Shown: positions 35,370 through 48,556, counted from the first letter of the stretch. The stretch is DNA of 64,000 nucleotides from Pyrrhosoma nymphula (GCA_963573305.1 OY754329.1:18629200-18693199); one strand, 5' to 3'. The notes: generated by a model from the letters alone, not told the origin. Program-made: numbers and translations.

Positions 35370-35611
35370 CCAACTAGATACGTTTAAATCCACAGAGTGT
35401 ATTATTGGTGCAACTAGCTTCAACGCTACGGCGTCATCATCTGGTATCTACGTCTACAAAATACCCTGCAAGCAAAATACCCTCAAGGGTTGGTGAGTAG
35501 TCACCAACATGCAATACACCATACCCTACCCTGTATCATACCTGATGATGACGCCGTAGCGTTGAAACTAGGTGTACCAATAATAAACTCTTTGGATTTA
35601 AACATAGTTGG
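35370..35611. repeat. Foldback with hammerhead-like motif, LINE tail at its apex
   Basis: Arms 35370-35449 and 35533-35611 are inverted. The right arm reads CTGATGA, T, GACGC-CGTA-GCGTT, GAA, ACTAGGT, with TAC before and GTA after able to pair. The expected cleavage base seems to be missing. The apex holds a family 2 LINE tail fragment. Confidence 0.75.
35450..35536 (-). mobile_element. LINE 3' end (family 2), copy K, very short
   Basis: ACGTCTACAAAATACCCTGC start, then AGTAGTCACCAACATGCAATAC and ACCATACCC, the complement of the family 2 tail. Only about 85 bases. Confidence 0.6.
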
Positions 35612-36734
35612 AATTTTCATTATTTGAAATTAACTTCCACAAAGTTACGCCTGAAAGGATTGAATTCAGGATGATTCTAGATATAGTGAAGGAGAATGAT
35701 GAAATAATTGAGCAAGTGGACAATATTTTGTTCCTACCTTAGTCGAATGTATGTGAATGCTAGAAGGAAATTCCATTGTAGTCTTTGAAGCATACCAAGG
35801 AATGTTTGTTTGTCTTGGGAAGCGGAAACTTATGCAAAGGTGTTCTCATCCCCAGATAATATAGCATGATAGTGAAAATTAGGTATCACAGGATAAGCAT
35901 AAATGTTAGCTAAATGCGACTTGAATGGGTTTCTTTAAAAGTTTCGTGATAACAATACGAGGGATAGGGTTTAGGCATGAGTATGTCATGCAAGAATGTG
36001 GATTTGATGCCTCGGTAGTTCGCAGAGGGTCTGGTGCCAATGTGAGGCTCACCGTATGAAGAACCGATCGGGGTTCGATGGTTTGGAGCCGAGTGGAAGA
36101 CATAAACCGGAGACTCAGTGAAGTATGTGGGAGCGAGGGAGCAAAGTTCTTGGATCTCAGGCCGGTGCTGGATTTGTGTCGGATACCAGGACAGTGGGGT
36201 CTTGAGAGGAAAGAGTAGACTGAGAAGGTTAAGGGTGAATATGGTGGACGAGAATCTGACAAGGAATATTTTATTTCTTTAAGAGAAATAGCAGGGGGTC
36301 GATCTTCGATCGGATTGTAATTTTTCAATCGGGCGAGTTCATAAAGAAATCACATGTGCTGAGAAAATGAGTGTTTCCAACGTCTTTGAAAATCATATGG
36401 TTACATGTCCGCTAACCACTCACTTCTCTGGATCTTAATTAAACAAATGCGCAATCGTAAAACCTCTGATGCAACAATGGCGGTGGCATTTGATGATTAC
36501 CTTGAAAAGGGCGATAAAAAAGCCCGATAAAATGCTGGTGAATTTATTTGAACCCAACGGTATAGCAAATAATTTTAAAGGAAAGATTTTTACGATAAAG
36601 ACGTTTCTTTGAACGTTTTAAATTAATTATTATGTTATGATATATTTGCATATAAACAGCACTCTTTGGCCTTTATATCGGGGTATTACCCTTGGACAAG
36701 CACAAAAAACAATGCCCTGGGAAGTGAAAAATCC
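35612..36734. other. Anonymous DNA
   Basis: A 140-codon minus-strand frame at 35906-36328 is serine- and proline-rich with no recognisable domain. I do not call it a gene. Confidence 0.35.
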
Positions 36735-36810
36735 TCCCCAGGCGGGATTCGAACCCGCGACCTTCGGGTAAGCAGGCGAGGATGTTACCCGGCCGCCATC
36801 GAGGCCGGCT
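36735..36810 (-). repeat. tRNA-derived SINE head, well preserved
   Basis: On the minus strand TGGCGGCCGGGT (A box) and GGTTCGAATCC (perfect B box) are spaced as in a tRNA. The acceptor stem does not close and the same flank occurs at 31951, so it is a SINE. Confidence 0.75.
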
Positions 36811-39555
36811 CTATATGTATGTGTCGTATGTATCATTTATAATATATATTATGTGGTAATATTAAATATATACAACATATATAATATATTATTACATGTA
36901 ATTGCATTGTCATCCAGCTCTGAGCTATGTTTAAAGTTTCAAGTCTCTAGCTCATCGGAAAGTTAGTATAAAATTGAACCGAATTTGTACCGAAAAGACA
37001 AACACACAAGAACTTAACCTAATAAAAACATTTTAAAAATGGAGTAGCCTTTATAAAAGTCAAAAATGCAAATTGTTTTGCCCAATATCTTGTAGAAAAG
37101 AGTTTTCCCTGAGTCAAGACCGTCAAGACCTAGTTAAATCGCTTTTTCGTACCCTAAATTAGTAAATGTGTAATTTTCACCGAAATCGTTAGAGCCGTTC
37201 TCGAAATAAAATATACATACACACATGTAAACTAGATTTGCCCATTTTAGTGTATAGCATAGGACTGTATATGAAACAAGGCTTGGGTATAACAGAAGCG
37301 AAAGAGGTCTGCCAGGAGAGGGTCTTGTGGAGGGAAATTATTAAAAGAGAGTTTCCTAGGCATATCTACGGAAGTTCACCGAACTGTAGTTTCTGCCCTC
37401 GAGCCATTATGTAAATTTTGTAATGCCTTCAATTAACTCTCTCGCAGACACTCCTTTCTGGATAAATTCGTTTCTGTCATCGCAGGGAAGTGAATTTGAA
37501 AAGAATACATTTGACTTGATTTCTTATCTCAGGCTTCCAATATATTCATATTTTGGATTTGTGCCCATGCCAAAACTATCACCATAGCGATATAGTCTCC
37601 TTTTACTGGAATCCCCAGCGAAGTTCGATTCATAGTTTTGAATCGAGACTACGTCACAGCGGTTTGGTAAACAAACTGTTTGTGCTAATCTTTGGGCCAC
37701 AACCGGATCTATGCAGTGTCACCCTTTTCCTTGGGCAAAGCGGTAAATACCGCCTGTTTATGATTTGTACAGAGGCGAAATAATCTGACGGCGCTGATGG
37801 CACCAAAAATTCTTGCCCAAAACTTGAATCGTTTTCTTCTTGGATGCAATACCGGCACAATATGCTCATCTCTATTTACTCTGTCGCTATTGTTTACTGG
37901 GGGCTTACCGATATTTATTTTTTAATGCATGAAATGGTCCGTAAAAAATCCTTTCGCTTATCTTTTTTTGTCGAAGTATGGTCTGAAAAATTTTGTTCCC
38001 TTTTCGAAAGAAAAAAACGTTTAATCAAATGGTGATTGAAATGCAGATGTTAAGGGCATTGAAATTTTTCCCGCGGTTGGTAACCACATCCAGTTATGAG
38101 TAATTTTGAGTAAATGTCCGTCAATCGGGAAAAATTGGTCCAATTGTATCAAATTAAAATTCGTGGATAACACACGATGTCTCGTGTGGATTCCTGCCTT
38201 TTTAAGTTTTCGCGGCAGAGGGCGATTATGGCCGTAGTCCAACACGAAGCGACTGATGATGAACGGATACGGCTGGAGGGTGCGCTGCTGAACATGAGAT
38301 GGGGGGGCGGACTATACGAAGGGGTTGGGACGCCAGGAATTCGATAGGGAGGGTGAGGAAGGGGGGGGGGGCGCTTATTAACGCGTCCTTGATTGTTTGA
38401 GCGATGCAAAACAATGCCCCCTGGACCTCACGATCTTCCGCTGGAATTCTCTTTGTCGAGATTCGACGAGAACCCCGACAGCCATTCACGATCTCTCATT
38501 CCTCTTCGTTGCTAGGGGGTGGAGGCAACGACCCTCCTGCCCTCTATCCTCTGTCCTATCCTAACCAAATTGCAGTTTCACGACCTACCGAACAGGCTTA
38601 ACATTGAAAGGATTGGACGCCGTCGTTTGACCGTTTTCGATTTTCGGAGGGCTAAAAATCCAATAATATAAATGGTGGAATTCCGAAATACTTAGACTTT
38701 TAATATTTTAATGCATATCTTGTATAGCACTCCGAAGATTTGTGAAAAATCTTATTTTGTGCACTTGAGATAATAATTTCTACCTTCAAGTATCGGGACT
38801 TATCAATTGACGGTAGTTTTCTTATCTCACAGAACTGCATTTTATGCCTTAATTTGTGATGCTTGAACATTGGTGATGACCTAAAAAATTTATTTGAACA
38901 TTATTTTCAAATAAAAATCTTATAACACAAGAAATAGGTAAATGCGTTTTCTATATTTTCTTAATTTGTTGGGGCGCATGATGGTATTTACCGTATTTTA
39001 ATGTTGATAAATGTATTAGTACACCTTGAGAATCCTCGGATGGCATGTTTCGCTTTACTTTTCAAATAAGAGGTATAGCGAGCGTTCGTGCGGTTGGCAA
39101 CGCCGGATAGGGTGAATTATTAAGAGCCCCCTATGGGAAAAGAGGCGTGCTTTGTGCTGGTGCTTCAAGGGATCCTATTATTTAATCTATGATATGTAGT
39201 AGCAATATATAATACTATCTTATTATATGGAAGAGACATTGAATAGTGCAGTCGCCAGACCCTCACCGTTTAGCGCGATGACCCCTTTACAGGATGATTT
39301 AGGATTCGCAATTGAAAATGATATTAAAATAAATCAGTAACTGAATGCATAACTGAATTTAATTTTTAGGATTGATTTATGAAATGAGATGTTCGAACGT
39401 AAGAAAATTCTGTGAATTGAACACCCCCAATGTTGCTCCAATATTACAGATCTATCAACATTTGTATTTTTCACTGTGGCTTACTAGTTAAACAGACTTT
39501 TGATTTTTTACCCCGTGGGGGTAATAAAATGTCATTGGAAACTTGTTTAAAATTA
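36811..39555. other. Anonymous DNA with one GC-rich patch
   Basis: 36820-36895 is a TA-rich simple sequence. Roughly 38260-38530 is GC-rich with a poly-G run at 38363-38371. No gene recognised. Confidence 0.35.
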
Positions 39556-39710
39556 ATGACTGAATCACTGCAATAACTTCGTAATTTTCTCAATTGATGT
39601 CTTTTTTGTCAACAGGTTTCACTGCAAAGGCCTGATGATGTCACCTTTGCGGTGAAACAGACTAGGACTCAATTGCGAAAATTACGAAGTTATTACAGTG
39701 ATTCAGTCAT
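39556..39710. repeat. Foldback with degenerate hammerhead-like motif
   Basis: ATGACTGAATCACTG at the left pairs with CAGTGATTCAGTCAT at the right, and most of the arms match. At 39632: CTGATGA, T, GTCACC-TTTGC-GGT, GAAAC. Confidence 0.7.
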
Positions 39711-41344
39711 CGTAAATACATATCCACGCTGGTGAGTAAATATATATCCACGGCGGTGGAGGGTCACTTTTTTCATTGAGAGAGTCAGGAACTTCCTTGT
39801 ACCTCCTGTAATTACGCCACTGCCCCCGCACATGCAACACTTGTTTTTCTATCCGAGCGTAATGTAGTCCATTTTTATACTTTGGACATCTCAGTTATCC
39901 TGCATTTCATTGAAGACAGAGATTAGGCTACAATGCCAACTTACCACATAGTTTAGAGTAGGTGGGGTGCGTGGGAGGAGAAGAAAGCGAGACCGTGGAA
40001 ATCTCGCTGCCCGAAGAAAAAGTGTGATGTCACTTGCAACTCGTAGCGAACAAATAAGATAAAAGATAACGCGCCCGTTTAGGTACGCGCTGCGGCCGCG
40101 AGATGGCAGCGACAGCCGCGACCGAGTCAGCGCTATGATGGACAGAGGGTGAGTATAATAATGCCCAGCGCGACTCTTTTTCATTTTTGCGTGGAGTAAT
40201 TTGGGCGTCCTCTTGCGTTTCCTCGTCGCATTCTGGCGCGCCGCAGGGTGGGACCAATGGCCATCGGCTATCCGTCCAGACCGCGCGCGATCCACGACTC
40301 GCGATTCGAGTCATTTAAATCGGAAATCCATGAAGAGGGTTATGGCGAAGCGAATTCGAAATTATGCTCCGATCGGAGGAAATTGAAATATCGCCGTGGG
40401 AAATGAATGTATCGATGTCCCAAATTATCTCCGATCCATCTTATCCACCGATCGCGGGCACTCGAGACGAGTAACCGGACCCTGAGGCGATACGATGTAA
40501 ATTGTTCTTCCATCGGGTCAATTACTTGTGAGGAAGGTCCGGTATCCGTTATGGTACTCGGTAATTTTTTATCGGTTATGGCTTGATAGTTATAGCATTA
40601 TTATCGGTTATCAATAACCTTCCACGTCGACCACCACAAAATTACCGGTTTTCGCCTAAAGTGTGGCTGATTTTTTACGTGGCACGCGTGAGAAAGAATT
40701 TATGAGCTGCGCTCAAGTAAAAACTCATTCGAAATTATTTAGCCAAAGGTTTAGGAAGATTGAAAAAAAACTTCGAACTTACTTCGGTGAATATTACCAG
40801 TACCAGGGGGAATTTCAATGATTAAATAATCCAACTCCTGCCAATTAGGGAGAGATTATAGCTGGTAAATTGCCTTGCTAGCCATTGGACCATGCCAAAC
40901 AATGCCTGAATTATTCTGAATAAGAAATCCAATGGAAGTAATTTCAATTCCCCGCGATTTTAAAGGGGTCATTCCATTAAAGACTATTTCTGGCACATCA
41001 CCAATACCAAATATTTGCGGAATCGACGTACCATAAATATCAGCATCCACTATTCCTACTTTTTATCCTTCAAGATTTAGTTCCTCCTCTCCTCTCTACC
41101 TCTTCCATTTGTGCCTGAGTCACAGCAAACTCCCTTATTGGCTAAACACCCTCGCATATTTTAACCTAACATCATTGAAATTTCGTCGATTTGAAATTTG
41201 AATGAATGACATTTCGATGTTTTAGACAAAAACCTCTACATCCGGTCAAAACCTCCAAAGACATTTTTTTCTAAATTCAAACTTCAGTGTATCATTAGAT
41301 GGATGGAGTATTAAATAATGTAATGTAACATAATAGCAGTCATC
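39711..41344. other. Anonymous DNA with a CpG-rich patch at about 40000-40330
   Basis: The patch has overlapping frames on both strands and no recognisable domain. The rest is AT-rich. Confidence 0.3.
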
Positions 41345-41570
41345 ATCATCATCATTGGTCAACAATCCTAGGATTGGTTCGACGCAGCCCTCCACTCAAT
41401 TCTTCTATCTGCCAACCTCTTCATATTGACGTAACTCCTCTCATTTACATCCTTCACAACTTGCTACATATATATCTCATGCGAGGCCTGCTGCCTTTTC
41501 CATTCTTCCCGTTCACTTTTCCCTCGACGATTGTCTTCATCAGGCCGTCGTGTCTTAAGATGTGGCATAA
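41345..41570 (-). repeat. Possible RTE-type LINE 3' end with (ATG)n tail
   Basis: (CAT)n at 41341-41356 followed by GGTCAACAATCCTAGGATTG, a phrase I associate with a widespread arthropod RTE-type 3' region in complement. Coding identity not secure. Confidence 0.4.
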
Positions 41571-41958
41571 TAGCAGTACGTGACATTATAGTATAAATTT
41601 TGAAACCCTCTAAAGCTAACCTGTGTTTGGGTTCCCTGTAATCATACCATGCTGTATCAAATATTTCACATTGGAAGTCGCGTAAATAAATTTTAGAGCA
41701 AAAAAAGCGAAGGTGTTGTAAGGTTTAAGGAATGTCGTAGAAAGAATATCAAAACTGCATCCTTCTCGAAAGGTTCACTATTCAGTTGCTTCACGCGGTA
41801 TAAACACATACTCCTTGTCCGTTTATAAGTTCACATGCTCTCTACCTCTCTTCTTGCTCTTCGATATGATAATCCAGTCTCTCTTGCGACAGCGTTTTGT
41901 TTTATGCCGTTGCCTTCAGCATCTCATAACATCGTAAAACCATATTCAAATCCAAATT
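41571..41958. other. Anonymous DNA
   Basis: Nothing recognised. Confidence 0.35.
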
Positions 41959-42234
41959 ACTGTTTCTTTTTTCGGGATTCATTCCGTGATGTTTAAAATT
42001 GCAAAAAACAATATTTCGCTGGTCCTCCTGCCAGCTTCATCAGGTTAACTGAACTGATTCCTTAAGTCTCTCTCGTCTTTATATATATGAGTGAGGACTC
42101 CCATAGTTGACGGAATTTTTAAATTTGAAACGTTCAGTTCAGTTAACCTGATGAAGCTGGAAGGAGGACCAGCGAAGTATTGTTTTTTTTGCAATTTTAA
42201 ACATCGCGGAATGAATCCCGAAAAAATAAACAGT
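41959..42234. repeat. Foldback with hammerhead-like motif
   Basis: Arms 41959-42056 and 42134-42234 are inverted, with a loop of about 77 bases. Units read CTGATGA, A, GCTGG-CAGGAGGA-CCAGC, GAA, ATAT, T. AAC before and GTT after the core can pair. In the right copy GAAAT has become GAAGT. Confidence 0.8.
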
Positions 42235-42461
42235 CAACACTTCATCCGCGGAAGCCTACGAGCTAAAAACAAGTTACGTTTACATTTCTTTCCATATCTT
42301 TATTATGCATCTTATTTCTCTTCCTCTCCATTGCTCTCCAATCTAGCATCTAAAAAAAATCTTAGCTAAAGAGAAAGATTTTTATGTTCAAGGAAAAAAT
42401 TAGTTGTCTACGGAATACAAGGCGAGAAAATGCGATATGCGTGAAGTATATATCAATATAT

Positions 42462-42785
42462 GTAAGATTTGTATCTGGAGGATAGAGGTCAAAAAGATGA
42501 AGATTTTAGGAATAGGATGAATAGGATTTATTTGGAGATGTGGATTGTTGAAACATGATGTTCCCGGCTAAATCCGAGGTAGTTCTTATTTGTATATTGT
42601 AATGACGTGTATGATACTTTGATTTGTAAGGTGAAACTTGTGATATTTTTTATGTTACTTCATTTATAATGATGTTGTACCGGAAATTTTAGCCCTGAAG
42701 ATGGTGTCAATTATACACCGAAACGTTGGCAAGGAGTTATAGTTTGTAAATTTTTGAGCTATCCTCGAGATACAAATCTTACATT
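42462..42785 (+). repeat. Penelope-like tail, single hammerhead-like unit, short terminal inversion
   Basis: 42462-42486 (GTAAGATTTGTATCT...GGATAG) is repeated inverted at 42762-42785. Between them, at 42695, is CTGAAGA, T, GGTGT-CAATTAT-ACACC, GAA, ACGT, T, with GCC before and GGC after able to pair. Confidence 0.7.
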
Positions 42786-44825
42786 CCATGAAGAGGTCGA
42801 TAATACAATACTTCAATAATATAAATATAGTAAACATAAAGGGTGGATTGCAAGAACGAAGTTTGAACCGCGTCTGCCGAAAACGTCAAAAACCGCAGTT
42901 TTTTTGGCTTGCAAGAACGAGGTTTCCGCCACACCGTGGAGTAAGTCGCGGTTCAAAGGCTGCCAATTCTCGAAACTGCTTCTGGGTAGGTTTAAACCGC
43001 GGCCTCCATTATTGAAAGTAAATAAACGTAGGTTTCAGGCAGGAAGCAGACATTCCCGATGTTCAAAAAAGTAATTATCCACACGACTTGGAGGTATTTT
43101 TACTAGGAGAAATGGATTTATAAGAAATGAAAGTGATCGCTTCTTGGTTTTTGATGAATCGAAGTTCATACATACGATGATATCGATCGGAGTTATAGAT
43201 TTAGGTTCGGTGGTGAAGTAACACGTAAATCTCTACGGAAGGTTAGTAATTATCATTGCACACAAAAGACCATAGGTGATGTCAAGTGCCACAAATTCGT
43301 TAATTGATGTTAGTGGTATGGTTTTACGTCAAGGGAAGATGTTATGAAGGTTTGGGGAATGATGTGGTTGTTTACAGGTCGACATTATCTAGATGCATGA
43401 GGTACGTATGTGATTCTTACGTCTCATCAGTGTTCTGGGCCAATGTTATTAAATTTCCCGTTGATTCCTCCGAGTTATTTAGTGAGAAAAGCGACAATAT
43501 ATTTTATTTAGATTTTTGCGGTAAGTACCTATGATGGCAATTATGGCAACTCCATGGAAGGATTGATTCAGGGTGTGATTCAGTTAGTCGATAGTTGCTT
43601 TAAAGGATTATGAGCAAGCTTTAAAGGATTATGAGCAAGCAAGCCTTTCCTGTCATTTTAAGGCATAATTTCGCTTTGACAGTACAACGGGATATTTGTT
43701 ATTTCATTGCTTCAAGTATAAGTTCCCATTTTAAATCGATAGATATCACTCAATTAAGAATTCCAGTGATAATTTTATCCGTGGGAATAGGTTACGTAGG
43801 TACACTAAAACGAAAGAGGCAAATAAGAAAGTGAAGACATGTTGTTAGCATTCTTATTTTGAATAAAAAAAGGTATTGATGAATCGCCTATTGCTATAGT
43901 TGTATTTTTAATCCGCGAAAAATCCATTTTTATGTTTTGTGTCTTATCTTTTCTTTTCCGCGTAATGAAGAGAATCATTATTTCCCGAAAATCCCGATGT
44001 CCTAGGCTTCTTCGTTTCATCACGGGTAAAAATACAGTGTCCTCTTTCACGTGAGCAGTTATCAGTGGTATAGGTATGTATCTAATGGGTGGCTGGACTG
44101 GCCCCCCCGCCAGGGGCGCTAACACGGAAGAGACGGCGCGGCGATTTATACCCCCACCCCCCCACCCAAAGAGATGATAATGTTTGAGTGAGCAAACTCA
44201 TCCGCATATCCAATTAGAAAAATGTAGAGATTATAAATTTTTAGCAAAAAGAGAAACAGAGAATGAGATAAACGTGAGGGGCAGGGGTCACCCCTTCCAT
44301 TTTACCAGAGGCGCCAGAAACCCAAGGTTTTGTCATTGGCAGTCATTGTTCATTATCATCTGATATTTAGTTTCGTGCATCACCTAAAATTCTTTGCTAA
44401 CCAAGGCCGCATATCCTGATATTATTCTTCTGTCTGCATGTCCTTTATCCGATAGATATATGATGAATTCATTGTTCAGTAATTTTTATGTGGGAATCTC
44501 TGCGAACATAATATAAGGTATCGGTCACTGTAAGCCATAATATTTTGTTTTAATATACACTCGTTTAGAAACTCCTGTTTCAGAGGTAACTGGATAACAA
44601 AAACTTTAATCTAGTCATTACTTCCTCCTTGGTTATTTGTCACGCATGTGGTAATTTACAGTTGAAAAGTACTTGAAGAAAGGTGAGAATGCGTAAAATA
44701 TCGGCAAAAAAAAGAAGAATATCGTTACTCTCTCAAGATATTCATTTCTAAAAAGACAGTCATCAACAAAGACAGCGGAATTCTTAACTCACGAAGCCAT
44801 CCTTGAGGAACCTATTATGCACATA
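42786..44825. other. Anonymous DNA
   Basis: No gene recognised. A 22-base tandem duplication (TTTAAAGGATTATGAGCAAG) is at 43599-43641. 44100-44165 has a C-rich run. Confidence 0.35.
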
Positions 44826-45389
44826 TTAAGGTGGTTTGAGCGAGATAGATCACTAGTCATAGTGGAGACCATATTCAAATTTTATTCTTTGATTTCAGCG
44901 TCTGTAAGAAGTATGAAATAAATATTGTAATATTAATGGCGCAAAGATATAGTTATATATGATCAAAAGTCTCGGTAATTAAATAAATAAAGCTACATAA
45001 GTCTCTAACTTGACTCATTTTTCCCCGCCGTATGGCTGAAAACCCTTCAAAACAGCAGGTTTTTTTGCGATTCCGTAAAAATTAATGTGATGCGTAATCG
45101 ATTATTTTTTATAATTTGTTGAGAAAACATGCAATCTACACACCGTTAGTTTTTTAATGAAATCTAGGTGTTATAAATTCCTAATTTTTTAAAATATTCT
45201 CCCTCTGGAGCGCACAGCCATAATCTATCCCATGTAAAACAGCTTGTATTTTGAGGCAAATTGCTCGAAAAGTAGTTCGGCAAGGGGTTGATATTTTTAT
45301 ACCATTGGAAAGATGAGAGTTTTTTCTTTAAAATGAGGCCAAATTCATCAAATTCTAGGTGAAGTGATTTTTCGCTCAATCTACCTTAA
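44826..45389. mobile_element. TTAA-flanked MITE, copy 3, uninterrupted
   Basis: TTAAGGTGGTTTGAGCGAG at the left and CGCTCAATCTACCTTAA at the right, 564 bases. This is the best full-length reference for the family in this window. Confidence 0.75.
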
Positions 45390-45993
45390 TCAAGTACCCA
45401 TCATCCTGTTGGGCCTAGTTCAAGGCCATTTCACTTTTCCAAAAATGCCTTCCGGTTGTACGCGGGGTAATGGATATTGACTGGTGACTGTGGAGGATCC
45501 TTTTTGTGGCGTTGAGTTTAGCCTCAGCCGCAAGTTTGCATATATTCTGAAAGATCCCTCGAAACTTCTGCCGAATAATTTGTTCAACCTTCTGATACCG
45601 ATATACATATTGAATTTTGGTGCCTGTAAGATAACCGCCGCTGACCGTCATATGCTTGAATATTTATTTATACAATGCAATACGAAATTGTTGATTTTTA
45701 GTGCCTTTAATAAACAATATTCGTGCATTAGTTCCACCATTTAATCAGAAAAAGTGTACCTATCATTCGAAAAAAATCAATACTTGTTTTTCAATACTAA
45801 CCAGTGTTAACTGCTATAAAGAGGTAAAATTGAAAAACATAATTCAAAGTGAAAGGAGAGAAAATGGGCTTAGCAGTAAATCTAGCCTGAAATGAACTTA
45901 CAATATAAGGTTGGATTATTAAATGCTTTATTCAACCAGCCAAATTTCTTCGGAAGCCTTTAATAGACGACTGCTGAGGGGAAAGAAAAAAAT
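45390..45993. other. Anonymous DNA
   Basis: Overlapping short frames near 45415-45744, none with a known domain. Confidence 0.35.
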
Positions 45994-46150
45994 GCGTTTC
46001 CACAAAATGTTTTATATTTGAAGAAAAACCATGGTTTCGATGCAGTGCATCATCTTCAGGTGAGGATCTGATGTTTGAAGTTTTTGATTTATCTTTACCT
46101 GAAGATGATGCTCTGAATGGTCGTCAAAATATAAAAAATTGTGGAATCGC
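45994..46150. repeat. Foldback with hammerhead-like motif
   Basis: The left arm (complement) reads CTGAAGA, T, GATGC-ACT-GCATC, GAA, ACCATGGT, T. The right arm is a degenerate partner starting CTGAAGATGATGC at 46099. GCGTTTCCAC and GTGGAATCGC mark the ends. Confidence 0.7.
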
Positions 46151-46302
46151 AGTGTTTTCATTCTCCTCATCATGAAGGAACTCCACTAGGCGGAACCAGA
46201 AACTGTCAAGGATGAATAGTTCTCGGGTTTCCAGCCGGGTAATGGTGTTAAACTGCTCCGACGTTTCATTAATTGTTTCATTCAATTGTTTAAATCCTAC
46301 AT

Positions 46303-46335
46303 CAGAAACTGTCAACTTGACAGTTTCTGATGTTC
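46303..46335. repeat. Short palindrome
   Basis: CATCAGAAACTGTCAA followed at once by its complement (TTGACAGTTTCTGATG), a 16 bp stem with almost no loop. Confidence 0.6.
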
Positions 46336-46375
46336 TTGACTGTTGCAGGCTTCACTTCGTAAAAGTTACTAATAT

Positions 46376-47175
46376 CAGTAGTAATGATTAAGACAGCTTA
46401 GTACTTTTCTACTGTATTTTCTATTGTACGACGCGTTTCGCCCGTCAGGTCAGGTACACAATATACAGAGTGTCCCATTGATCGTGTGTCATTTCTAACC
46501 TATAATTTCAGACACTTTCTTTAGTGCCACATGAATGAAATTTGGTACTTAGGTAGAAAAGATCGTAAGTTTTGTTGAGTGTGAGCGAAATTTTGAAAAT
46601 TCGAACTTTTGACCCTATAAATAGGGTCCAACCAAAAATCCAAATTTTGCCTTATGGGCTTTCAACGTTAAATTTTTCGAAATACAAAAAAGACAGAATT
46701 TCGTTGCGAAACTTTCAATTTTTAGGTTTTTGGGCACAAGAAACACGATGGAAGAACTTTAGAGTTCGAAATTGCAACCGTGACCCCTGAAAGGGCACAG
46801 TCAAGGTCATAGGGGTGACGAAAAGCGAATCGCCACTACAAACCTGTCGAACCATAGGTTTAAAAAATGTGCCAAGATCGATGGTAAGGTCTTCAGATCC
46901 CTCTTGTCATCTCTTGACCTTCAAGGGTCACTCAGAGGTCACAGGGGTGACAAAAAGTGAATCGGGGCTACAAGCGTATCGAATCATAGGATTAAAAAGG
47001 TTCCAAGGTCGATGGTCAGGTCTTCAGTTCCGTCATGATTCGTTCTGATCCGTTCAGATCAGGTCAGGTTTATTATATATTGTGTACCTGACCTGATGAT
47101 GCCGTATAGCGGCAAAACGCGTCGTGTAATTAAAAAATATTGTAGAAAAGTACTAAGCTGTCTTTATAATTAGTA
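46376..47175. repeat. Foldback with hammerhead-like motif around a 600 bp core
   Basis: Arms 46376-46470 and 47073-47175 are inverted. The right arm reads CTGATGA, T, GCCG-TATAG-CGGC, AAA, ACGCGT, C. The core contains a 132-base direct duplication. Confidence 0.7.
46780..47045. repeat. Tandem duplication, period 132 bases
   Basis: The unit contains GGGGTGACGAAAAGCGAATCG at 46812 and GGGGTGACAAAAAGTGAATCG at 46944. Similarity extends through the following AAGATCGATGGTAAGGTCTTC segment. Confidence 0.7.
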
Positions 47176-47904
47176 CTGACGAATGTTGTTTCATATTTTA
47201 TATTGAGCGATATCCCACCCAAATATCCTCTCATGCATGCAAAAGTGCATCTCTTTTTCAAGAAATAATTAGAGTGCAATTAATCGTAAGTGAGTAAAGT
47301 GCAGTTAATCGTATAGAAAGCGAAGCCCTCTATTTCAGTGAGGAACACTTGATCCACTTTAAGTGTGATAATGGCTAATCTGTTTCATTTTTATTGTTTA
47401 TGAATAAAATTAGTTTTTATTTAGGACAGGGTAAGGAAAAAACTTACTATAAACTGGAGCTGAAGAGTTTTGGGTAAAATTTTGTTTAAGATTAAGCAAA
47501 TCTTTGAATAGTATACGACGAGTTTAACCTCCCAAAGCAATACACCGAGCATCATAGTGCTTCATAAAGTTTTATTTGAGAGCGAGAGCGTTCATTCCAA
47601 ACATGAGGTTTGCGATAAGAATGGAATTAACTTCTTTTATTGACAATAGGATTAAAGAATACTGGTTATCATCGTGTTTTCGTGGAGAAAAGCCACGTAG
47701 GAAATGAGCCACTCCTTTATTCTCGCGTACGATGCCAATATTCTACTCCTCTCTTACCACATATCTTATCGGTTACATTCGTAACATTGTATGACCAGTT
47801 CTAAATTTAGTTCTTCCGGTGATTCTTGTTATATCAGTATTCTTAGCGTCGTTGTTCCGATTACGCCCTAGTTCCAACTGCTTTAGTTCCTACTCACTCA
47901 AACG
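47176..47904. other. Anonymous DNA
   Basis: Nothing recognised. Confidence 0.35.
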
Positions 47905-47975
47905 TGAACAAGTAAACCGGGTTGTGCATTCGTCGGTAAAGACGAATGCCCGTGGTTTGATTCCCGGTACAGATA
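47905..47975 (+). repeat. tRNA-derived SINE head
   Basis: GTGGTTTGATTCCCGG is a good B box, with a loose A box (GGGTTGTGCATTCGTCGG) upstream. Confidence 0.5.
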
Positions 47976-48116
47976 AACCTTTTTCCTCTGAAAATTTCCA
48001 ACCCTGGTTTGTTTTGAAATTTATTGATGCGACCTAATGAGTTTAAACTATTTGGGATATGATTTGTGGTGCTAGTTGTGAGTTATTTCGCCGCGGCGTG
48101 GTGCATGCGCATAATA

Positions 48117-48455
48117 CCACTACCTAGTACCTACCTAGTACTTCCTAGTATCTAAATAATACATACTAACAGCACGCCGTGCATGTTTCCAGCATAAAGT
48201 CTTGAGTCTCTGTCCATTTGTGTAGTTGCAAAATACATGTATACTAACGATCCCTCTCCATTGTGAGCATATCTGTAGTGTAGTGCATGCTTGTGCGGCT
48301 TTGCCTCGTGACACGCATTAGCGACTTATGCTAATGCATAATTATCCGTAGTTACACTAACTTTAGGGTATAGTGTAATGCATGTTGGTGATTACTCACC
48401 CCCTGCCACACACCCTTGAGGTGGCTTGAAGGGTATTTTGTAGATGTAGATAATG
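48117..48455 (+). mobile_element. LINE 3' end (family 2), copy I
   Basis: 3' untranslated region only, matching 27540-27869 and ending TTTTGTAGATGTAGAT. Confidence 0.75.
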
Positions 48456-48556
48456 AGACGAAATGACGCCCTCTTCGAACCTCTTTGGTTGGGATGTAAA
48501 CTAGAGGAGTGAAGGAAAACTTGCTCTTTGGAAACTACGTGGCATTCTATATTAGC

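Noticed and set aside
35906..36328. 140-codon open frame on the minus strand
   Set aside because: No recognisable domain, low-complexity serine and proline content, no support from context. Length alone is not enough here.
36735..36810. Functional tRNA gene on the minus strand
   Set aside because: A and B boxes are good, but the acceptor stem does not close and the flank recurs in another SINE copy at 31951.
36820..36895. TA-rich stretch as a regulatory element
   Set aside because: Simple sequence with no further feature.
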